A stretch of DNA of 64,000 nt, from positions 62,001 to 126,000 of the forward strand of contig JABCZG010000009.1 of assembly GCA_013289835.1 (NCBI GenBank), in the 5' to 3' direction. Shown here in pieces: positions 35,128-43,572 of this stretch (position 1 is the stretch's first letter; each line of letters starts with the position of its first letter). The stretch comes from Acidobacteriota bacterium. GTDB lineage: Bacteria > Acidobacteriota > Terriglobia > Acidiferrales > UBA7541. The translations under genes and the position numbers were made by a program. Below the pieces are notes generated by a model. The model worked only from the letters and a program-made list of their open reading frames with translations, had not been told where the DNA came from and searched no databases.

Positions 35128-36369
35128 CTAGCCTTTCACCAGCCGTGAGACCACGTCGTCTACCGTGATCGTTCCGATCGGCTGCTTCTCTTCATTGATA
35201 ATCGTGAGCATGCGCAGATTGTACTTGTCGAAAATCTCAAACACTTCTTTCTCATCAGCGTTGGCAGGCAAGCTGAGCAGCGGCTCCATTTTCAATTCCG
35301 TCATTCGCTGGTCGCCCGCCGCGAGCAGCAAACGCGCCATGGGCACCGTCCCTGAAAATTGCGCCGAAGCATCCAACAGAACAATCGTATCGAGTTGATC
35401 CAGATTCAAATCCTGGCCGCGCATCCAGGCCAGGACGTCGTCGCGGGTGGAAGCCTCTCCGACGTAGGCAAACTCGGTATTCATCATGCCGCCCGCCCGC
35501 GAGGGATCAAATTCCAGGAGTTCGCGAACTTCATCGGCTTCCTGGCCGGGCATTTCGTCCAGCAATTCTTCGGACGTTTCCTTCGGCAAATCCGCGAGCA
35601 AGTCCGCCGCCGCGTCGGGAGCCATCTCTTCGAGAATGTCGGCGGCTTTTTCCGGGTCGAGGTCTTCCACGATTTGTGTCGTCAAGCGCTCGTCCAACTC
35701 CGCGAGGACCGCCGCGGCGGTTTCCTCATCGAGCGAAGCGATGATTCCCTGCCGCTCCGCCGCGGACAAATCCTCCATGATTTCGGCCAAGTCCGCCGGG
35801 TGCAGGTCTTCGAGCTTTTCGTGCGTGATGCGCAGCTTCACGCGGCGCATGGGGTCCGGCTCGACGAGGTTCACAAACTCCCAGCGAATCACGCTCTGGG
35901 GCAATTTACGTTGTAGCTTTCGAACGAAGGCCGAGGGCACGACTCCCTGCAGCAACCGGCGCACGGCCCCCGGGACGCCCACATCCACCTGCGTCAGACG
36001 CAGCTCGACATTGCCATTCGTGCGTATGGGGGCCAGGTCCACGTCATTCACGCGCACGACCTTGCGCCCGCGCGTGTCAATGATTTGCTGATCCATCAAG
36101 TCTTTTTGCACCGCCAGCCAGGATTCGTTGGGCTGATAAAGCGCGAGGGCGCGCTCGCTGACGCTGAGTTCCATCTTCCCGGCGGCGACAGACGCGACCT
36201 GGTCGTACTTGGCGACCAGCGGCTGAAAGCGTCCGCGGGACAAGAGAAAATGCGAGATGCGATTCGAAGCCTCCGCGGGTTCAACAAAAAACTCGCGGAT
36301 GCGGCCGACGTAATTCCCCTGCGCGTCGTATGTTTTTGAGCCCATCAATTCTGTCGCGTAAATATCCAT
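35128..36369 (-). CDS. Soluble PRC-barrel / MgtE_N / CBS protein
   Basis: A 413-residue protein containing the cytoplasmic sensor part of MgtE without its channel. Two PRC-barrel-like repeats cover about 1-160 (MGSKTYDAQGNYVGRIREFFVEP; QIIDTRGRKVVRVNDVDL). The MgtE_N superhelix follows (LHPADLAEIMEDLSAAERQGIIASLDEETAAAVLAEL, then repeating 'DLDPEKAADILEEM..' units), and a CBS pair ends the protein (FDPSRAGGMMNTEFAYVGEASTRDDVLAWMR; NLRMLTIINEEKQPIGTITVDDV). The ATG at 36369 follows AAGGGAAG. It is the first gene of a two-gene operon with the Nramp transporter; MgtE_N-CBS modules bind Mg2+ and gate MgtE. Confidence 0.88.
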   Translation of the reverse strand: MDIYATELMGSKTYDAQGNYVGRIREFFVEPAEASNRISHFLLSRGRFQPLVAKYDQVASVAAGKMELSVSERALALYQPNESWLAVQKDLMDQQIIDTRGRKVVRVNDVDLAPIRTNGNVELRLTQVDVGVPGAVRRLLQGVVPSAFVRKLQRKLPQSVIRWEFVNLVEPDPMRRVKLRITHEKLEDLHPADLAEIMEDLSAAERQGIIASLDEETAAAVLAELDERLTTQIVEDLDPEKAADILEEMAPDAAADLLADLPKETSEELLDEMPGQEADEVRELLEFDPSRAGGMMNTEFAYVGEASTRDDVLAWMRGQDLNLDQLDTIVLLDASAQFSGTVPMARLLLAAGDQRMTELKMEPLLSLPANADEKEVFEIFDKYNLRMLTIINEEKQPIGTITVDDVVSRLVKG

Positions 36370-36432
36370 TGAACTTCCCTTCTTGTGCGTTCCCGGCGTA
36401 TCACGATTCGGCTCGACGCCCTGGTTTGGGCA

Positions 36433-36469
36433 ACAAAAAACCCGCGCACCGGAGAACCTCGGCGGCGGG
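36433..36469 (-). terminator. Leader terminator upstream of the MgtE_N/Nramp operon
   Basis: On the minus strand CCCGCCGCCG-aggttctc-CGGTGCGCGGG followed by TTTTTT. It ends 64 nt before the ATG of the MgtE_N protein and downstream of the operon promoter, so it can only act as an attenuator. Confidence 0.8.
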
Positions 36470-36669
36470 CAAGTACCTGACACAAATGGACTTACCTTTA
36501 GCCGCCGGTGAACCCTCCCCACCCGACCGCTCGCGCCGTACTCTGCGCTTTGCGCGAAATCATTCGGGTATTCGACCGATGGCCCACCTTCAGGTTCCTC
36601 AGCAGCCCGGACCAACTAGGGCCAGGTTCGAGTTCGCTGCTCGCGCTCATCGAGAGAGAATTCACTCCG
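36433..36669 (-). promoter_or_regulatory. Candidate riboswitch/attenuator leader for the metal-transport operon
   Basis: A roughly 235-nt transcribed leader between the promoter and the terminator, rich in potential helices. Near its 3' end GGCGGC (36501-36506) followed by GGTAAGT can pair with ACTTGCC and GCCGCC, the latter being the 5' arm of the terminator. This gives a mutually exclusive antiterminator of 7 + 6 bp. I do not find the conserved sequences of the Mg2+ M-box or of the Mn2+ yybP-ykoY class. The ligand is therefore unknown; the downstream genes suggest a divalent metal. Confidence 0.65.
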
Positions 36670-36675
36670 AGGTCA

Positions 36676-36704
36676 GTGATAAGCCGGGTGCGCGGCGATG
36701 TCAA
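36676..36704 (-). promoter_or_regulatory. Sigma-70-type promoter
   Basis: On the minus strand a perfect TTGACA (-35) is followed after exactly 17 bp by TATCAC (-10). The predicted transcription start is near 36669, 300 bp before the MgtE_N gene ATG. Confidence 0.75.
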
Positions 36705-36743
36705 GAAAAAATGAACATCGGACTCACTTTTTTTCATCGAGGA

Positions 36744-37436
36744 CTATTTTCTGGGCGACTTTTGGTCGCTGAAGACCATGCTGTTGGGTTGCGTGCCTTT
36801 TTTCCGGCAATCTTCCATGTACAAAACCAGATAGTTCTTCAAAACGTAGTCGGTCTTCGAGTATCCAAGCTCGTTCGCAGCGCGATCGATTGCTTGGGCA
36901 GGCCCTTCCAGCTCCGCAAACGTCCCGATGGGGGTTTCATCCAATTCGATCAGCAGCCCTCGCGCCCAGGCTTTCGAAGTGGGCAGTCGGAACGTGGTGC
37001 GGTATTTCTCGTAGCGGAACCAGCTCCTCATCCCCAGCCCTTCGAAGATTTTCGTCAACGGCCCGGACTCGGAAACCTCCAGCTCAATTTCTTCTCGGAC
37101 TTTGTATTGGCGGTATTGGCGGTGTCCTGAGCGGCTTTCTGTTGATCCTTCCACCGGCTGTTTGAAAGTCAAAATGACCCGCTGCTTTGCAATCCGAGCC
37201 TTCGATTTCGCGCGCGCCTCAGGCGTCTCGATTCGAATGCGGAGCAGCTGCCCATGTTTCGCGAGCCCGCCCTGGGGCGTATCGAAGATGAGGTTTTCCT
37301 CATGCACGCGGCCGGATCCATGGCCCACGAGCTGCGCGCCAATGCGTTGGAGCGCCCGCCGGAACTGGCGCGCATCCTTGATGTGCAGTTTGATCTCGGC
37401 AGCAGCGCCTTTCTTTTCTTGACGATTGCCAGTCAC
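36744..37436 (-). CDS. CYTH-domain protein (class IV adenylate cyclase / triphosphatase-like)
   Basis: A 230-residue protein. AAAEIKLHIKDARQFRRALQRIGAQL is the first strand-helix of a CYTH triphosphate tunnel (ExExK reduced to AEIKL). It continues with HEENLIFDTPQGGLAKHGQLLRIRIE, ILTFKQPVEG, VREEIELEV, YEKYRTTFRL and LLIELDETPIGTFAELEGP. These enzymes act on triphosphates (thiamine-PPP, tripolyphosphate, ATP). The minus-strand frame remains open far upstream, and a GTG at 37436 just before the conserved strand is my start. That GTG lies in sequence antisense to a truncated oligopeptidase B gene, so the original start may have been lost in the rearrangement. Confidence 0.8.
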   Translation of the reverse strand: MTGNRQEKKGAAAEIKLHIKDARQFRRALQRIGAQLVGHGSGRVHEENLIFDTPQGGLAKHGQLLRIRIETPEARAKSKARIAKQRVILTFKQPVEGSTESRSGHRQYRQYKVREEIELEVSESGPLTKIFEGLGMRSWFRYEKYRTTFRLPTSKAWARGLLIELDETPIGTFAELEGPAQAIDRAANELGYSKTDYVLKNYLVLYMEDCRKKGTQPNSMVFSDQKSPRK

Positions 37437-38798
37437 ACGACCAGTGAAGTTCGCTTCTTGCGCGCGGATCAGCCAAACGCGGAATTCCAGCGGATTGCGC
37501 CGCGGGAAGATAATCATGAGTATTACGCCGACCATCATCCGGGATTCGCAGGCGAGAGGTCCGAAGACCTCTTTTATATCCGCACGAACTCCGGCGGACG
37601 CACGTTTCGCTTGGTCGCCGCGCCAGTCGCCGATCCAGATCAAAAATCCTGGCGGGAGATCATTCCCAACCGGCCGGAGATCATGCTGGCCGCCACCGAG
37701 GTCTTTCAGTCCCACCTCGTCCTGTTTGAACGCGAGGACGGACTTCCTTACCTTCGGATCTTGGATTTGACGGCAAGCACTCCGAACGCATTCGCTGCCT
37801 CGCATCGCATCGAGTTCGCCGAACCTGCCTATAACGCTTCGATTGGACAGAATCCAGAATTCGACGCGACTCATGTCCGCTTTCAGTACGAATCGTTCAT
37901 CACGCCTCGCTCGACCTTCGATTACGACGTGCGGACGCGCCAACGCATCCTGCGGAAACAGCAGCCGGTGCTTGGAGGGTATGATTCTTCGCGATACGTG
38001 AGCGAGCGCCTCCATGCCACGGCTCCGGATGGCACCAAGGTGCCCCTCTCCATCGTCTATCGTCGCGATACTCCGCGCGATGGCTCCGCTCCGCTTCTCC
38101 TTTATGGCTACGGCAGCTATGGCATCTCCGTCCCCGTAAATTTCAGCTCGAATCGCCTGAGCCTCTTGAACCGTGGCGTGATTTATGCGGATGCCCACAT
38201 CCGCGGAGGCGGAGAACTGGGCAAGCCCTGGCACGACGCCGGCCGCATGAAGCAAAAACACAATACCTTCACGGACTTCATCGCTGCCGCGGAGCACCTG
38301 ATCGCGCGTCGCTATACGGCGCCAGAAAAACTCATCATTGAAGGCGGCAGCGCGGGCGGCCTGCTTATGGGGGCCGTTTCGAACATGCGCCCCGAACTTT
38401 TCCGCATGGTCATCACTCATGTCCCGTTCGTGGATGTTCTCAACACCATGCTGGATGCGTCGCTTCCGCTGACTGTGGGCGAATACGAAGAGTGGGGCAA
38501 TCCGCAAATCGCGGAAGACTACTTCAACATTAAGTCGTACTGTCCCTACACGAACCTGGAGCGAAAAGCGTACCCGACGATGCTGGTGAAGACCGGTTTG
38601 AACGACAGCCAGGTGATGTACTGGGAGCCTGCCAAGTACGTCGCGAAATTGCGCACGCTCAAAACAGATGCGCATCCGCTCCTGTTCAAGATCAACATGG
38701 GGGCGGGACACGGCGGCGCTTCCGGCCGCTACGACTACCTCCGCGAAATTGCCCTGGACTATGCTTTCCTTCTCACGCAGCTAGGACTTTACAAATGA
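37404..38798 (+). pseudogene. Oligopeptidase B (S9A), N-terminally truncated
   Basis: About 465 codons match the C-terminal two thirds of oligopeptidase B: LTIASHTTSEVRFLRA, EYYADHHPGF, YGYGSYGISVPVNFSSNRLSLLNRG, the catalytic serine in GGSAGGLLMG, aspartate in TGLNDSQV and histidine in GAGHGGASGRYDYL. Roughly the first 220 residues of the beta-propeller are missing. The frame runs open back to an ATG at 37254, but that part is merely antisense to the CYTH gene. The truncated product would lack propeller blades that gate substrate entry, so I treat it as a deletion remnant, though the triad is intact. Confidence 0.8.
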
Positions 38799-38909
38799 CT
38801 CCCGAGCGGGTTGGTGCCTCCGCTTTTTCGACTGCCCTACGATCTCTGTCGTCAGCCTTGCGGGATGCGTCCCGCTCAGAAGATCTACCCGGCACAGTGA
38901 TGGTAATCC

Positions 38910-38943
38910 CCGCAATTCGAAGGCTGAACCTCCCGAATTGCGG
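38910..38943. repeat. Inverted repeat in the opdB-fecR gap
   Basis: CCGCAATTCG and CGAATTGCGG, perfect 10-bp arms with a 14-nt loop, no T tract. It is the only distinct structure in the 292-bp gap 38799-39090 and may be a terminator acting on either strand or an operator. Confidence 0.5.
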
Positions 38944-39090
38944 CGCAGCGATGCAGAATGTCCTTTAGTTCAAGATCCAAAGATCCTGACTTTTTTATTT
39001 CACGGAAAGATTAGGTTTCAGATTGCGAAACCTACGAAAGCGCTTTAACGTCCCATCCGTAGCTCCCCGGATGCTTCGTCGGAGGATTCC

Positions 39091-40809
39091 ATGAGATCGG
39101 TTGCCTTTCGAATTCTTCCCGCTATCGCCGCATCTTGCTTGCTGTACCCGCTGGCTTCCCCGGCACAGACCGCGGCCGCCGATACGCCACTTGTTCGCCT
39201 CAGCTTTGTGCAAGGTGACGTTCGGCTTTCGACTGGAAACGGCAATCAAGCGGACCTCAGCAAAAAGTGGGAGCAAGCGGAATCCGACCTGGTGATCCAA
39301 CCGGGTTACAGTTTTGCGACGGGTGACGGCCGGGCGGAAATCGAATTCGAGAACGGCTCATGGGTCTGGCTTGGCGAAAATTCCGCTCTCATTGTTCAGG
39401 ATCTACACACCAAAGGCGGCTCGAACGTCGTCAGCCTCATGCTGATGAGCGGCATCGGCTCCTTCTTTGTAAATCGAGGCCCGAGTGACACTTTCGATAT
39501 CAAGACTCCAGTCAACGAAATAAGTCTGGAGGACAGCGCGTTCATACGTGTCAATAGTTTCCTGGATGGCACGTTGGTGACGGATTTGCAAAACGCCAAA
39601 GGGAATGGTGTGCCGGACCCCTCAGCGGAAAAAGGTGCGACGTTTGCGCTTCCCGGCAGCTCCTTTGTTACTCCTGATGCCCTAACCAGCGCGAATCCTC
39701 CAGCCGATTGGGATTCATGGGTTTCGTCCAGATTGCAACACAACCAGGCGGCCATGAGTGCCGCGCTGAAGCTATCAGGGCTCACGGCGCCAATTCCGGG
39801 GCTGGAGGACTTGCCTCAGGACGGTTCGTTCTTTCCTTGTGCGCCCTATGGTATTTGCTGGGACTCCAACGTAGCGGCCATGGAAGCACAGGTTGCGACC
39901 CCCGCAGGCTCAAGCCCTCAAGCGGGCACCAATACAACTGCAGGCCCCACCGCGTCGAACAGTGCGCCTAACAAAAAATTGACTTCGACGATTTTGATAA
40001 GTCTTTGCCCTCGGATCTGGCGCACCACCTGGTACGATCCCGACCCAAAGCATCCTGGGAAAACAATCACTAGAATGACGGACGCGGTGGAGAATTCAGG
40101 CTTCGTGACTTGTCATGCCGGCAGCTACATTCGCTATCACAAACATTATGTTTGGGTAGCCGGAAAAAGGAGAAGGCATCCCCCGGTGCATTGGGTCAAG
40201 GTCGGTGATAAGGTTAACTTCGTGCCGAGACATCCCAACGATACAAAGGGAAAACAGCCGATCAATCTCAAATACGGAGTTTTTGTTCCACCAAAGAAGT
40301 CCGGCGAACCCATGCAGAGTATCAAGGTGGATCCGAAGAAACAGGTGACTGTTCTCGGCAGTCCTCCCAAAAAATTTGCGGGAGATCCTGTTACAAGCTT
40401 GCGGAAGGTTTCCTCGCCGCAGATCGAGGCGCATCTGCTTGCTGGCGCTGGGCCGCATGCGGCGGGTGGCTTGCCAGAAACTGTCAGACCTGGAATCCCC
40501 TATGACTACAAGACGGGACAGTTTATAAGGCCGGGCACCACGATTGGCAAAGTGACAGTGAAACCGACGCCGATTGGGGGACTCACGGTCGGAAAACCTG
40601 CTCCAGCGCGCTCCGGCGGACAACCATCGAATAACGGCGGAGTATTTGCCCGCGGCGGGGGTTCATCCAACTCCGGTGGAAATCGTTCCTATTCTGGTGG
40701 AAACTTCTCTCGCGGCTCGGAGCAGGTGCGTTCGTCACCGCCACCCTCTCCGCCTGAATCGCGCCCGGCTCCTCCTCCGCCACCGGCGGCATCGGGACGC
40801 CCACATTGA
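39091..40809 (+). CDS. Secreted FecR-domain protein
   Basis: A 572-residue exported protein. A signal peptide (RSVAFRILPAIAASCLLYPLASPAQTAAA) precedes a FecR domain (VRLSFVQGDVRLS..., QPGYSFATGDGRAEIEFENGSWVWLGENSALIVQDL, VNRGPSDTFDIKTPVNEISLEDSAFIRV) at about 35-185. A variable middle, a basic PKHPGKTITRM... segment with 'YHKHYVWVAGKRRRHPPVHWVKVGDKVNFVPRHP' (~345-390), and a Gly/Ser/Pro-rich tail follow. No partner sigma factor or TonB receptor is adjacent, so it belongs to the large acidobacterial group of FecR-like envelope proteins rather than to an iron-signalling triad. Confidence 0.8.
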   Translation: MRSVAFRILPAIAASCLLYPLASPAQTAAADTPLVRLSFVQGDVRLSTGNGNQADLSKKWEQAESDLVIQPGYSFATGDGRAEIEFENGSWVWLGENSALIVQDLHTKGGSNVVSLMLMSGIGSFFVNRGPSDTFDIKTPVNEISLEDSAFIRVNSFLDGTLVTDLQNAKGNGVPDPSAEKGATFALPGSSFVTPDALTSANPPADWDSWVSSRLQHNQAAMSAALKLSGLTAPIPGLEDLPQDGSFFPCAPYGICWDSNVAAMEAQVATPAGSSPQAGTNTTAGPTASNSAPNKKLTSTILISLCPRIWRTTWYDPDPKHPGKTITRMTDAVENSGFVTCHAGSYIRYHKHYVWVAGKRRRHPPVHWVKVGDKVNFVPRHPNDTKGKQPINLKYGVFVPPKKSGEPMQSIKVDPKKQVTVLGSPPKKFAGDPVTSLRKVSSPQIEAHLLAGAGPHAAGGLPETVRPGIPYDYKTGQFIRPGTTIGKVTVKPTPIGGLTVGKPAPARSGGQPSNNGGVFARGGGSSNSGGNRSYSGGNFSRGSEQVRSSPPPSPPESRPAPPPPPAASGRPH

Positions 40810-40869
40810 TCCATATTCGCTCAGTTCGTTTCGATGGCAGAATGGATCATTGCCTCTGACGACTGACGA

Positions 40870-43572
40870 ATGAATGAGCCGACAACACCGCTGATGCAGC
40901 AGTATCAGGCCATTAAGGCGCGCTATCCGCACGCTCTGCTGCTCTTCCGCTTGGGCGATTTTTACGAGCTGTTCTATGAAGATGCCATCATTGCTTCGCG
41001 CGAGCTGCAGATCACGCTGACTTCGCGCAACCGCGAAAAGGGCCAGCCCATTCCGATGTGCGGGGTGCCGTATCACGCGGCCGAGGGTTACATCGCGCGG
41101 CTCATCCGCGCTGGATTCAAAATTGCCATTTGCGATCAGATGGAGCAGCCCGGCCCGGGCAAAAAGCTCGTCCGGCGCGAGGTCGTCCGCGTCATCACTC
41201 CGGGAACTGCAACGGATGTGGCGGTCCTGGATGCGCGTGAAAACAATTTCCTCGCTTCTGTGGCCCGACACTCTTCCGGTTCGCCCATTGGTCTAGCGTA
41301 CGTGGATCTTTCCACCGGAGAATTCCAAGCCACGGAATTCTCCGGCCCGCGCGCCGATGATGCTCTCCGCGATGAACTGCAACTTCTTCATCCGCGCGAG
41401 ACTCTGTTACCCAAACCTCAGCAATTGTTTGAGACGGCAAAAACCTCGCTTCTCGAAGGCGCGGGCGGCGTGGAATCCCGCTTGGACGACTGGGTTTTTC
41501 TGCACGATTACGCGGAACGCATTCTTCGCGAACAGTTTGGAGTGGCGGAACTTACCGGCTTCGGTCTCGACGACCATCCGCAAGCGCTTTCGGCCGCAGG
41601 CGCCATCGTTCATTACCTTCGCGAGAACGCCGCGCGGTGTGCCGATCAGGGCGCGCCGGCCAACAATGCAGCCGCGCCGAGCATCGAAGCGCTCCGGCAT
41701 CTCGATCGCGTCCGTTACTACGAGCAGCACGATTCCCTGGCGCTCGATCCTGTTTCCGTTCGAAACCTGGAGCTGCTCGCGCCTATCTTCACGGAGGAAG
41801 CTGGCCGCACGAGCGGCCCTACGACGCTTGTTGCTGCGCTCGACGCTACGGTTACGGGTATGGGCGCTCGCCTCTTGCGTTCGTGGCTTTTGCGGCCGCT
41901 AATTGATGGCGAGGCCATCGAAGCTCGCTTGGGCGCGGTGGCGCATCTGGTTCAACAGACTGTGGTCCGCGGCGAAATTCGTAAGGAGCTGAAGGGCATT
42001 TTGGACTTGGAACGGCTGACCAGCCGCATCACGCTGGGTTTGGCGACGCCGCGCGAACTCGTCGCGCTCCGGAGATCCCTTGTGCAACTTCCCGTCCTGA
42101 AGAATTTCCTCACACCACCTCCCGCGGGTGGCAGCGAGCTCCTTCGTCACCTGCATCGGGAAATTGATGAACTCGCGGACGTGCGGGAACGGCTCGAACG
42201 CGCCATTTCGGACGAGCCTCCAGCACTAGCGACGGAGCCGGGAATGATTCGCAGCGGTCACCACGGCGAACTCGATGAGCTGCGCAATCTGAGCCAGCAC
42301 AGCAAGCAAATCATTGCGGCGATGGAAGAGCGGGAACGCAAACGCACCGGAATCGGCTCGCTCAAAATCCGCTTCAATCAGATCTTTGGTTACTACATCG
42401 AGGTTTCCAAACCGAATCTGCATCTCGCGCCAGGGGACTATGAGCGCAAGCAGACGCTGGTCAACGCCGAACGTTTTACTTCCACCGAGCTCAAGGAATA
42501 CGAACGCAAGATTCTTGCCGCCGACGAGCGCATCCTGGAAATCGAACGCCAGCTTTTCGTGGAGGTTCGTTCCTCCGTCGCATCGCAAGCCGCACGCCTG
42601 CGGCGCACCGCGGCCGCCGTGGCGCAACTTGATGTCCTTACTGCGTTTTCAAAGCTGGCTGCGGATCGTGGCTACATCCGCCCGGAGTTCAACTCCACCG
42701 GCGAGCTTCTCATCATTGGCGGGCGGCATCCGGTCATCGAAGAGCTTCTGCGCCAAAAAGGCGAACGCTTCGTTCCCAACGATCTTTGCTTCGAGCCTGG
42801 GCGACAGCAACTTCTTCTTATTACCGGCCCCAACATGGGCGGCAAGTCCACCTATTTGCGTCAGTCTGCGCTGATCGTGCTGATGGCGCAGATGGGCTCG
42901 TTCGTTCCCGCTCGCCAAGCCAAGCTGCCCATCACCGACCGCATCTTCACGCGAATCGGGGCCAGCGATAATCTTGCGCGCGGGCGCTCGACGTTTCTCG
43001 TGGAGATGAGCGAGGTCGCCGCCATCCTCAATCACGCCACTCCCGCAAGCCTCGTGCTGCTCGATGAAGTCGGCCGCGGCACGGCTACCTTTGACGGGCT
43101 CTCCATCGCCTGGGCCGTCGTCGAGCATCTCCAGAAGCACACCCGCGCGCGGACCCTTTTCGCCACGCACTACCACGAGCTCACCGAGCTTGCCGAGCTT
43201 CTTCCCACGGTGAAAAACGTGCATGTATCCGTCAAGGAGACGCCCAGCGAAATTATCTTTCTTCGCCGCGTCGAACCCGGTAGCGCGGACAAAAGCTACG
43301 GCATTGAAGTGGCTCGCCTCGCCGGCCTCCCTCGCAGCGTGATTGAGCGCGCTCGCGAAGTTTTGAAGAAGCACGAACAGAGCGAGCACGAACTCAGCGA
43401 AACGCTTTCCCCCGGCGCCTCCGACCCCGCGCACAAAAACGGCAATCAGCAGGTGCTCTTCACCGCGCTCGATCGTGAAGTGCTGGATAAGCTGCGCGGT
43501 GCCGACCTCGACCAGTTGAAGCCCCTCGACGCCCTCAATCTCCTCGCTGAACTGAAAAAGCAAATCTTATGA
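40870..43572 (+). CDS. mutS: DNA mismatch repair protein MutS
   Basis: A 900-residue MutS. It begins TPLMQQYQAIKARYPHALLLFRLGDFYELFYEDA, containing the mismatch-wedging Phe-x-Glu (residues ~36-40). Connector and lever domains follow, with the clamp including RFNQIFGYYIEVSKPN. The ATPase has Walker A GPNMGGKSTYLRQSAL, DRIFTRIGASDNLARGRSTFLVEM and Walker B LVLLDEVGRGTATFDG, plus FATHYHEL. The C-terminal tail is truncated relative to E. coli's tetramerisation region but complete for many bacteria. It overlaps anmK by 4 bp. Confidence 0.98.
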   Translation: MNEPTTPLMQQYQAIKARYPHALLLFRLGDFYELFYEDAIIASRELQITLTSRNREKGQPIPMCGVPYHAAEGYIARLIRAGFKIAICDQMEQPGPGKKLVRREVVRVITPGTATDVAVLDARENNFLASVARHSSGSPIGLAYVDLSTGEFQATEFSGPRADDALRDELQLLHPRETLLPKPQQLFETAKTSLLEGAGGVESRLDDWVFLHDYAERILREQFGVAELTGFGLDDHPQALSAAGAIVHYLRENAARCADQGAPANNAAAPSIEALRHLDRVRYYEQHDSLALDPVSVRNLELLAPIFTEEAGRTSGPTTLVAALDATVTGMGARLLRSWLLRPLIDGEAIEARLGAVAHLVQQTVVRGEIRKELKGILDLERLTSRITLGLATPRELVALRRSLVQLPVLKNFLTPPPAGGSELLRHLHREIDELADVRERLERAISDEPPALATEPGMIRSGHHGELDELRNLSQHSKQIIAAMEERERKRTGIGSLKIRFNQIFGYYIEVSKPNLHLAPGDYERKQTLVNAERFTSTELKEYERKILAADERILEIERQLFVEVRSSVASQAARLRRTAAAVAQLDVLTAFSKLAADRGYIRPEFNSTGELLIIGGRHPVIEELLRQKGERFVPNDLCFEPGRQQLLLITGPNMGGKSTYLRQSALIVLMAQMGSFVPARQAKLPITDRIFTRIGASDNLARGRSTFLVEMSEVAAILNHATPASLVLLDEVGRGTATFDGLSIAWAVVEHLQKHTRARTLFATHYHELTELAELLPTVKNVHVSVKETPSEIIFLRRVEPGSADKSYGIEVARLAGLPRSVIERAREVLKKHEQSEHELSETLSPGASDPAHKNGNQQVLFTALDREVLDKLRGADLDQLKPLDALNLLAELKKQIL

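Noticed and set aside
36433..36704. Assignment of the leader to the M-box or yybP-ykoY riboswitch class
   Set aside because: The conserved blocks (for example TTAGGTGAGGCTCC or GGGGAGTAGC) are not present on reading.
36498..36737. Minus-strand 79-codon frame in the leader of the MgtE_N operon
   Set aside because: It spans the promoter and leader helices, has no ribosome site and looks non-coding; the RNA reading is better supported.
37254..37403. N-terminal extension of the oligopeptidase frame
   Set aside because: It is exactly antisense to the conserved CYTH domain and has no oligopeptidase homology.
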